From Betaproteobacteria bacterium (GTDB taxonomy: Bacteria; Pseudomonadota; Gammaproteobacteria; Burkholderiales; Rhodocyclaceae), in assembly GCA_020047725.1 (NCBI GenBank), contig JAIFNM010000264.1, forward strand, positions 1-7,221: 7,221 nucleotides of DNA, read 5' to 3'. The position numbers and the translations under genes were made by a program. Shown here piece by piece: positions 1-5,727 of the stretch; within the stretch, counting starts at the first letter, position 1, and every line of letters starts with the position of its first letter. Below the pieces are notes generated by a model. That model saw only the letters and a program-made list of their open reading frames with translations, made no database searches and had not been told where the DNA came from.

Positions 1-2
1 TT

Positions 3-1246
3 CCGGCACTGAGCGTCGCAGAGAACATTTTTGCCAACAGGCAGCCCGTTGATCGATTTGGATTGATCAAACGCGGAGAGATGTATAAAAAAAAGCGTCT
101 GAGTTACTGGCCCTCTTTGATCTCGGAGATATTGATCCAGCAGTCCCAGTTTCTACACTCTCGTTGGCCAACCAGCAGGTCATTGAGATTTTAAAGGCAA
201 TTTCAACAAATCCGGCTGTCCTTATTCTGGACGAACCAACGTCCTCCCTGACGGAGCATGAAGCGACCCGATTGTTCGAGAACATTGCACGAATGAATGC
301 GCTCGGCATTTCATGTGTCTATATTTCGCACCACCTTCTGGAGATTTTCAAGGTTGCTCATTCGGTTTCCATCTTGCGTGACGGTTCATGGGTGTGCGAT
401 GCCTGTGTAGCCGACATCGATGAGGAATTCCTGATCAGCAACATGGTGGGGCGCACGTTGGTGGATATCTATGGCAAACGTCCTTCCCGTGATTCTTTTG
501 GCCCGATTCGGCTCGATGTTCGTGGACTTGGGAAAGGTAAGGAATTCACCAACATCGATTTTCAGTTGCGCTCCGGCGAAATCGTCGGTTTTTCCGGCCT
601 GGTGGATGCCGAACGGACCGAGGTGGCCCACGCTATATTTGGCGCGACGGATTTTGATTCCGGACAGATTTTCCTGGACGGCGAGCAAGTTACTTTCAAG
701 ACTCCCCGGCAAGCGATCCAGGCGGGCGTCAGCTATTTGACGGAAGACCGGAAATCAATGGGTCTTTACCTCGATTTTAATATTCGCGACAACATCGTTT
801 CGAATCAACTTGAACGGTTCACCATCGGACCGTTCATGAATGATTCCGCGATTGACAAGGCAACTGACCAGGCCATTTCCAACTATCGGATTGCCACCAA
901 GAGCGCGAAGAAAGCGGTCCGCATGCTTTCGGGAGGCAATCAGCAAAAGGTGCTGTTGGGAGCCTGGATTGGAATCAATCCTAGTGTATTGATCGTCGAC
1001 GAGCCGACCCGGGGCGTGGACATCGTTGCCCGCAGCGAGATTTACGGCTTTTTGCGCCAATTGGCTGCCAAGGGCGCGGCCATCATGCTTATTTCGTCTG
1101 ATCTCACCGAGATACTGGGTTTGAGCGATCGCCTCGTGGTGATGAAAGAGGGCAGGATCGCCGGAGAAATCGATGGCGCCGAGGCCACTGAAGAAGCAGT
1201 AATTGCCCTGGCGACTGCCACTACCAACAACAAAGGAAAACGCTAG
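3..1246 (+). CDS. Sugar ABC transporter ATPase (CUT2/RbsA-MglA type), C-terminal part, frameshifted at an A8 run
   Basis: This is the ATP-hydrolysing subunit of a CUT2 sugar importer, which carries two fused nucleotide-binding domains on the cytoplasmic side. The frame starting at base 3 reads PALSVAENIF and continues to MYKK (81-92). After the A8 run (87-94) homology moves to the -1 frame (KASELLALFDLGDIDPAVPVS) and stays there to the TAG at 1244-1246. Visible in domain 1 are a signature-like LSLANQQ (161-181), Walker B LILDEPTSSL (221-250) and the H-loop ISHH. Domain 2 has a degenerate P-loop GLVDAERTEV (596-625), signature LSGGNQQ (926-946), Walker B VLIVDEPTRGVD and ISSD. The N-terminal Walker A lies outside the left edge, or at the right edge of this window if the molecule is circular. 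Family identity is near certain. Whether the frameshift is real or a sequencing error is open. The transported sugar cannot be read from the ATPase. Confidence 0.93.
87..94 (+). other. A8 homopolymer at the ATPase frameshift; contains an in-frame A AAA AAG slippery heptamer
   Basis: Eight A residues sit exactly where the ATPase reading frame changes. One more A would restore a single open frame. In the upstream frame the bases 89-95 read A AAA AAG, the same heptamer in the same phase as the E. coli dnaX -1 frameshift site, and a GGAGAG Shine-Dalgarno-like stretch lies 8 bases upstream (75-80), also as in dnaX. I found no convincing downstream stem-loop. An undercalled homopolymer is the simplest explanation. 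Programmed -1 shifting or polymerase slippage is the alternative. Confidence 0.7.
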
Positions 1247-1247
1247 C

Positions 1248-1283
1248 ATGTCCTCGAGTGATTCGAAGGGGAATCAAGATTGA
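1248..1283 (+). other. Possible 11-codon ORF between the ATPase and LacI genes, stop overlapping the next start
   Basis: ATG at 1248, two bases after the ATPase stop, opens MSSSDSKGNQD and stops with the TGA at 1281-1283. An AGGA (1234-1237) lies upstream at a loose spacing of 10. The stop shares TTGA with the TTG start of the LacI gene, an arrangement typical of translational coupling. In CUT2 operons a permease gene often begins right after the ATPase stop, so this could be a leader peptide, a scar of a deleted permease, or chance. I cannot tell which. Confidence 0.3.
1265..1282 (+). promoter_or_regulatory. Ribosome binding site that fixes a TTG start for the LacI gene
   Basis: GAAGGGGA (1265-1272) is followed by 7 bases and then TTG at 1280-1282. 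No ATG in this frame lies between the upstream in-frame stop (TGA 1259-1261) and the helix-turn-helix, so TTG is the best-supported start. The strong Shine-Dalgarno compensates for the weak start codon. Confidence 0.65.
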
Positions 1284-2349
1284 TTGATGACCCGAAAGCA
1301 GGCCCGCGTGATCGACTTGACAGTGGATCACGTGCCAAACAACTGGATATCGCGCGTGAATCCGGAGTGTCACTGGCGACCGTTGACCGCGTGCTAAACC
1401 GTCGTTCAGGCGTGCGCCATGAAACGGTGCAACGGGTGTTACGGGTCGCCGCTGATATGGGCTATTTGCCTGACACCGCCGAATATTCGACCGTTCTTCA
1501 CGAGCCAATGAAGTTGACGTTCGTTCTGCCAAAGAACAACAACGCCTTCATTCGAATGGTTGGCGATTACGTTGAGATCGTCCAAAGAAATTTTGCTCCA
1601 TTCAATATCGATTGCCATGTGCGATATGCCGAGGAATACAACCCTCAGGTTTTGGCAGACAGTCTGCTTAAGTATGGGAAGCGCTTCGATGGCATAGCGT
1701 TTATTGCCCTTGAGCATCCAATTGTGCGTGAGGCGGTGAAGCAAATCGTGGAGCAGGGCAAGCACGTATTGACGATAGTTAACGACCTCTCTAACTCGAT
1801 GCGCTGCGCGTTTGTTGGTCAGGATAACCATGCCGCAGGAAGAACGGCCGGCCTTCTCATGGGCCGCCAGATCGGCGATCGGGAGGGAAAAATCTCTTTG
1901 GTTGCAGGAAGCGTGAACTACCGGGCACAGTATGAACGCGAGATGGGATTCCAGCAGGTTCAGCGCGAAATGTTTCCCCGCCTGCGTGTGGTGGGGGCGC
2001 TTGAAGGGTGCGAGGACCCGGTTCGTACTTACGAGCTTGTACGTGATCTTCTGCGCCAGCATCCCGACTTGCTCGGCATCTACAACGTTGGGGGGGCTGG
2101 GAGGGCGTTGGACGAGCGCTTAAGGAAGCCCATCTTGATGACAAGATCGTGTTTATCGGGCACGACATCATCTCCGGAACTCGTTCCTTGTTGATTGATG
2201 GAACGATGGACGTGGCAATCACCCAGAATCCTCAGGCTGAGGTGATAAACGCTATTCGTATTTTTACTAATCTGCGGGACAAAAAGCCGCTCCTAGCCGG
2301 CGTTGAACCTATTGGTATTGGGATAGTTGTTCGCGAAAACCTCCCATGA
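1280..2349 (+). CDS. LacI-family transcriptional regulator, frameshifted at a G7 run
   Basis: This is a DNA-binding regulator with a sugar-binding-protein-like effector domain. Residues about 20-65 form the LacI helix-turn-helix and hinge (IARESGVSLATVDRVLNRR, then MGYLPD). From about residue 74 (MKLTFVLP) onward is a periplasmic-binding-like domain of the type found in CUT2 binding proteins. The starting frame runs to a stop at 2192-2194 but loses homology after IYNVGG. The -1 frame resumes with GVGRALKEAHLDDKIVFIGHD and ends normally in VRENLP with TGA at 2347-2349. One extra G in the G7 run at 2090-2096 gives NVGGGWEGVGRALKE and a 356-residue protein, the usual LacI length. It follows the ATPase with the same strand and close spacing, so it is likely cotranscribed. 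As written, the protein would be truncated within its effector domain. The ligand is unknown, but a sugar handled by the neighbouring transporter is expected. Confidence 0.88.
2090..2096 (+). other. G7 homopolymer at the LacI frameshift
   Basis: Seven G residues follow the GTT codon at 2087-2089. Upstream homology (IYNVGG) is in one frame and downstream homology (GVGRALKEAHL) in the -1 frame. A G8 run would fuse the two without a gap. The missing base has the same sign as the one in the A8 run of the ATPase gene. Confidence 0.75.
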
Positions 2350-2500
2350 CCACCTTCCGAGCTTCGTAAAGCCCTCATTCTTTTCTAGCCCGCAAGAAGC
2401 CTTCCTGAAAATGGTTCACAAGTTCTTGCCAATCACTCGCTCATCGGGACCCTTCGCTGATCTCAAACGGCGCAAACACTATCAAAGTCAAAATCGCTCT
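2350..2500. other. Convergent spacer without a clear terminator
   Basis: These 151 bases separate the ends of the LacI gene and the LacI::URO-D gene. A 7-bp inverted repeat GCAAGAA/TTCTTGC (2392-2398 and 2423-2429) has a 24-base loop and no T-run. On the minus strand a 4-bp stem CGCT/AGCG followed by ATTTT overlaps the fusion gene's stop codon. Neither makes a convincing intrinsic terminator, and I see no gene here. Confidence 0.4.
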
Positions 2501-4600
2501 TTAGCGTCGCTGATTGTTATCCTCAAATTCTCTTACTGCGTCAAAGAGTGCGAGAACATTGCTGACCGGAGTGTCCGCAATAATCGCCTCATGGCTTGGG
2601 CTGGCAACGTAGGCACCGCCTGGTGCGAAGGTGCTTAGGAGTTCTAGGGTAGCACTTCGCACCGTCTCGGGTGATCCGTTGAGTAGAAGGTCTTTAGCGT
2701 CAATGCCGCCGCACATGCATAGTCGACTGCCGTAATCCTTCTTCAGACCCAGGCGGCTCATTCCGGCACAATCCGGTTGCAATCCATGTAGTGCATCCAC
2801 TCCTGAACGGATAATCGCCGGAATCAGCGGACGAATGCCGCCGGCGGAATGCAGCAAGACCTTCTTGCCGTAACGGTGCCCGAGATCGGCCAAGCGCTTC
2901 AGTGAGGGGACGATGAAGCGTTCGAACTGATCGACAGTGAACAAGGGGCCGTTTTGGCCTCCAAAATCATTGCCGATAAAAAAAATGTCGATGTGCTTGC
3001 CGCTTGTCTCGAAAATTATCGTGCTTACTGCAACATAGTAATCAACGATGCGGTTGAGAAGCGTCAGTACAAAATCGGGATCATCGTACATCAGGTAATA
3101 GAGGTCCTGCGTACCGACAAAATCAATAGCATCGTGCCAGAACGGTGACCATTCCCCACCCATGATGGCAAATTCCTCATGGAAGGATTTCGCCTTGTCG
3201 TGAATGCTCGAAATGTCGGCTGAAGCCGGATCTGGCCATGGAAACTTCCGCAGCGCTCTGATGTTCCGCTTTTCCAGTAGAGGTTTTGAAGTCGGTTGGC
3301 CATAGCCGGGGCTGCGACGTTCGTGGCCAAATGGGCTGCGCCAACGGGAATCTGCTCTACCAAGCAGGGATTCCACTCTGCGGAAATCGTCACCAAGCCT
3401 GCGGCGAAGTTCTTCGTCACCCAGGCCAGTTTCAATTGTTGCACGTGCCATGAATTCTGGTGATGCGCCAAGCCACTTGGGAATGGCGCCGGTGTCGATG
3501 TGATTGAATGCAGCCATCGCTCTCTCTCGAGGCAGGAGCTGCGAAGGCTTTTTCTCCAGAATGCGAGCGATGCCTTTGTCGTACTGGCGGGTCGATCCGC
3601 GCAGAATGAGCTGCTGCTTGACCTTGAGAACGTTGATGTCGCCCCCGTTATGGTTGAGACGAGCCTCCATGAGGTTGCAAGCGATATTGCCCATCAGGCT
3701 AGTATCGATTTTCATCGTACTGATTTGCGGGCAATGTTCCTGGCTATAGTCGAGAAGATCGCCTGGGGCAATAAGCGAAACATCGCGGGGAACCTTGAGC
3801 TTGAGTTCGTGCAGTACGGAGAGCGAGCGAGCCGCCAGGTCGTCATCAAGGGCGAAAATGGCCGTCGGGTGATTCTCCTTGCCAAAAATTACGGACAAGC
3901 GACTGCGCAGGTATTCATGATCGCGCGGGTCGTAGGTGATTCGCTCAATATCGCTGATCGGAATACCGAATTCTTCGATGGCTTTCTTGAATCCGATAAA
4001 GCGATCGATCGACAATACCGGCAGGTCGTCCCGTTCAATATCAATGAAGATTATCTTGCGATGACCAGCCTGCAGAAGGTGGAGGGCGCCCTCGTAGGCT
4101 CCCTGGAAATCGTCGACACAGACGGTTGAAAAGCGGTTCTGGTAGTTCCCGTTCATGATCAGGACTACCGGAGTACCACGCCCCTCCAGTTTGGTAAACA
4201 GGGGTTCGTTGCCATAGTGAATCGAGTAGAGGCCACTGCAAGCTAGGCTGTCGACACGTCGAAATATCTCGTCTGACGACAATTGGTCATTGATGGGGAT
4301 GAGCGCGACGGTATGGTCACGAACAGAAAAATGATTGTCGATGCTTTCGAGTATGGGTCGGATAAAGCCGAAAGTAACCGACCATTCAGCATCAATGCTG
4401 AAGAGAATGCCAATGATCGGCGAAGCCTTATCGGCGCCATGCGGTGGCATCGATTTTCGATAGCCCAGACTGTCTCCCGCCTCGATCACTTTCTGTCGGA
4501 CCTCCGCGGAGATTCGTCCCTTACCTGTCATCGCAAAAGATGCGGTAGTAATCGAAACGCCCGCCGCATCGGCGACATCTCTTAGAGTTACTTTGGCCAT
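2501..4600 (-). CDS. LacI-family repressor fused to a URO-D/MtaA-like domain (699 aa)
   Basis: Two normally separate proteins lie in one uninterrupted frame. Residues 1-50 are a LacI helix-turn-helix (VTLRDVADAAGVSITTAS, ending LGYRKS). Residues about 61-338 are a complete LacI effector domain (PIIGILFSI at the start, LILRGST at the end). A short linker (about 339-353) leads into a URO-D-like domain from about 354 (LLPRERAMAAFNH) to 699. That domain has the family GNDFGGQNGP loop (543-552), HSAGG (584-588) and CMCGGID (628-634). The HxC ligand position found in many MtaA-type enzymes is HSA here, so zinc-dependent chemistry is doubtful and the domain may act as a sensor. There is no start codon or stop in the linker, which argues against two fused gene calls. 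The start is set by GAGG (4606-4609) five bases upstream of ATG. The gene is divergent from the mutarotase operon, so it may be its regulator. Function of the fusion is unknown. Confidence 0.88.
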   Translation of the reverse strand: MAKVTLRDVADAAGVSITTASFAMTGKGRISAEVRQKVIEAGDSLGYRKSMPPHGADKASPIIGILFSIDAEWSVTFGFIRPILESIDNHFSVRDHTVALIPINDQLSSDEIFRRVDSLACSGLYSIHYGNEPLFTKLEGRGTPVVLIMNGNYQNRFSTVCVDDFQGAYEGALHLLQAGHRKIIFIDIERDDLPVLSIDRFIGFKKAIEEFGIPISDIERITYDPRDHEYLRSRLSVIFGKENHPTAIFALDDDLAARSLSVLHELKLKVPRDVSLIAPGDLLDYSQEHCPQISTMKIDTSLMGNIACNLMEARLNHNGGDINVLKVKQQLILRGSTRQYDKGIARILEKKPSQLLPRERAMAAFNHIDTGAIPKWLGASPEFMARATIETGLGDEELRRRLGDDFRRVESLLGRADSRWRSPFGHERRSPGYGQPTSKPLLEKRNIRALRKFPWPDPASADISSIHDKAKSFHEEFAIMGGEWSPFWHDAIDFVGTQDLYYLMYDDPDFVLTLLNRIVDYYVAVSTIIFETSGKHIDIFFIGNDFGGQNGPLFTVDQFERFIVPSLKRLADLGHRYGKKVLLHSAGGIRPLIPAIIRSGVDALHGLQPDCAGMSRLGLKKDYGSRLCMCGGIDAKDLLLNGSPETVRSATLELLSTFAPGGAYVASPSHEAIIADTPVSNVLALFDAVREFEDNNQRR

Positions 4601-4644
4601 TCAAACCTCATTCGGGATGTCAAGCATCGAGGGCTACTTGGATA

Positions 4645-4670
4645 TTTCTGGACGCTATAGCGTTCGGAAA
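4645..4670. promoter_or_regulatory. 26-bp palindrome, candidate operator of the LacI::URO-D gene
   Basis: The arms pair at 11 of 13 positions, with a perfect 12-bp core ACGCTATAGCGT (4652-4663) and outer TTTC/GAAA. It lies 45-70 bases upstream of the fusion gene's ATG. The minus-strand core contains TATAGC, a possible -10 element, so a bound dimer would cover the promoter. LacI-family dimers bind dyads of about this size, though many have a central CG whereas this one has a central TA. Autoregulation is inferred. Confidence 0.5.
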
Positions 4671-4806
4671 GACGTCATACTCGTGTTAGGTAAATAGTTT
4701 AGCAGTTTTTCGCATGTATTCTGCGTTTGATTTTTGGTTCAGCAAGAAATACTGGGATTCGTGCATTAGAAGTTAATTGGTGACAGTGAATTGTCTGAGG
4801 AAAAGG

Positions 4807-4830
4807 AGTCATCCCGCGAGCGCGATGACT
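4807..4830. repeat. Inverted repeat / hairpin AGTCATC...GATGACT
   Basis: A perfect 7-bp stem, AGTCATC (4807-4813) with GATGACT (4824-4830), encloses a GC-rich 10-base centre that can add a few pairs. Read on the minus strand the hairpin is followed by CCTTTTCC, a weak U-tract, so it may be a poor terminator for minus-strand transcription entering from the right. A protein-binding dyad is equally possible. Confidence 0.35.
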
Positions 4831-5031
4831 TCGATTGCACCGCTTTGCCATGCATTATGAGTCAACTATTCGTGGGTTCAGCGTGGGTTCTGTGTTTGCG
4901 TGGCGTCGTGCATGCACTTTCTAGCCAGAGATGAGGCTCCAGGTTGTGGAAAACGCAACGGCGAATGGCGATGTCCCAAAGCGATCAACGTTGCCGCCCG
5001 AAGATCTCAAGTTCCCCGGGGATTAATCTAG

Positions 5032-5055
5032 GGCGGGTTGCTTCTCCAGCCCGCC
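5032..5055. repeat. GC-rich hairpin GGCGGGTTG / CAGCCCGCC
   Basis: The 9-bp stem includes one G-T wobble and closes a 6-base loop (CTTCTC, 5041-5046). No T-run follows on either strand, so it is not a standard terminator. Its form resembles dispersed intergenic palindromic (REP-like) elements, but only one copy is present here and repetition cannot be tested from this window. Confidence 0.4.
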
Positions 5056-5328
5056 GAACAAGGTCTGCCTACGACCGTTCTTCCGCTGTGGCATGCGCGT
5101 GTTCGGCTTGTCGTTGTCCTTGCGAGAAAATGGCGTGGGATTTTGACAAGGGAGGACGTGTGAAAAATGCGGTTCATTCAGGTGCTATCGCGCTGCTCGA
5201 TTGCCTAATCGATCCGTTTTTGGTGTAGCCGATCATTGCCGCAATTCCTCCAACCCTTTGTGAACGATGGTTTATCAAATCACAAGTGAAAAATAGGTAA
5301 ATAATGTAAAAATTTAGATAAATATTTG

Positions 5329-5356
5329 TTGACGGTTTGCTTGCTCGTGATAGCAT
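5329..5356 (+). promoter_or_regulatory. Putative sigma70-type promoter of the mutarotase operon
   Basis: TTGACG (5329-5334, one mismatch to the -35 consensus) is followed by a 16-base spacer and TAGCAT (5351-5356, four of six matches to -10). An AT-rich tract lies directly upstream, as in UP elements. Transcription would start near 5363, about 30 bases before the mutarotase ATG. The call rests on motif match and position only. Confidence 0.45.
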
Positions 5357-5369
5357 GAGGCAAACCGTC
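5331..5369. promoter_or_regulatory. Dyad overlapping the operon promoter: perfect 10-bp arms
   Basis: GACGGTTTGC (5331-5340) and its exact reverse complement GCAAACCGTC (5360-5369) flank 19 bases. Inside, CTCGTG/CATGAG (5344-5349, 5354-5359) can extend the structure with a 4-base ATAG loop. The dyad covers the -35 to -10 region, so a bound repressor would block polymerase. The AAACC/GGTTT arms resemble half-sites of LacI-family operators. Which of the two local LacI proteins, if either, binds here is not shown. Confidence 0.5.
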
Positions 5370-5392
5370 GTAACTAAAAATAAGGAGTTTCA

Positions 5393-5716
5393 ATGAAGCG
5401 ATTTGGTCAGGTGATTCAACTGCAATCGGGGGTCTTGGAAAGTTACAAGCAATACCATGCCGTTATTTGGCCGGAGGTCGCGGCAAAGATTACCGAATGC
5501 AATATCAGGAATTATTCCATCTACCACAAGGATGGATATCTCTTTGCTTACTTCGAATACCACGGGGCCAATTTCGCTGGCGACATGGCCAAAATGGCAG
5601 AGGATCCGAGGACTCTGGAATGGTGGGCGATCATGAAACCCATGCAAGCTCCTTTGGACACTCGCTTGCCGGGTGAATGGTGGGCTGACATGGAAGAGTG
5701 TTTTCATCAAGATTGA
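5393..5716 (+). CDS. L-rhamnose mutarotase family protein (RhaM-like)
   Basis: A 107-residue cytoplasmic enzyme of the RhaM family, which interconverts alpha and beta anomers of L-rhamnose or related sugars such as L-fucose. The diagnostic block Y18-x3-H22-x2-IWPE28 is intact; Tyr18 and His22 match the catalytic positions of E. coli RhaM (104 residues). WW (positions 82-83 or nearby) and the YxIYH segment also fit. The start is supported by AAGGAG (5382-5387) five bases before ATG. It is the first gene of a three-gene run and ends 11 bases before the URO-D-like gene. The sugar is unproven: no rhamnose isomerase, kinase or aldolase gene is present here. Family assignment is secure, the substrate is not. 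Confidence 0.9.
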   Translation: MKRFGQVIQLQSGVLESYKQYHAVIWPEVAAKITECNIRNYSIYHKDGYLFAYFEYHGANFAGDMAKMAEDPRTLEWWAIMKPMQAPLDTRLPGEWWADMEECFHQD

Positions 5717-5727
5717 GGAGCAAAGCA

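Larger units (their letters stand above)
4601..5392. other. Long divergent intergenic region (792 bp), no credible gene
   Basis: This region separates the divergent LacI::URO-D gene and the mutarotase operon. It holds a near-perfect palindrome (4645-4670), hairpins at 4807-4830 and 5032-5055, a 9-bp direct repeat CGTGGGTTC (4871-4879, 4882-4890), a 10-bp palindrome GTGCATGCAC (4908-4917), an AT-rich stretch (about 5275-5330) and a dyad overlapping the likely operon promoter (5331-5369). A 94-codon frame at 4944-5228 is rich in Arg, Ser and Cys, has no recognisable domain and no good ribosome site, and looks like noise. The length is unusual for such a compact locus and may include a decayed gene or repeat. 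Confidence 0.6.

Noticed and set aside
1439..2062. 207-codon minus-strand frame inside the LacI gene
   Set aside because: Antisense to clear LacI homology; no independent start signal or domain.
2392..2429. GCAAGAA/TTCTTGC inverted repeat as a terminator of the LacI gene
   Set aside because: Seven-bp stem with a 24-base loop and no T-run.
3500..4129. 209-codon plus-strand frame opposite the LacI::URO-D gene
   Set aside because: Antisense shadow of a strongly supported LacI domain; its translation resembles no family I recognise.
5143..5170. TTGACA at 5143-5148 as a promoter -35
   Set aside because: No acceptable -10 hexamer at 16-18 bases downstream, and it would give a leader of over 200 bases.
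4944..5228. 94-codon plus-strand frame in the intergenic region
   Set aside because: Arg/Ser/Cys-rich with no recognisable domain and no good ribosome site; looks like chance open frame.
5258..5285. TTGTGA...TCACAA as a CRP site
   Set aside because: The arms match CRP half-sites but are separated by 16 bases instead of the required 6.
5698..5727. Upstream ATG at 5698 as the start of the stand-alone URO-D gene
   Set aside because: It overlaps the mutarotase gene, and ATG 5728 has GAGGAG at ideal spacing while the added residues match nothing in the family.
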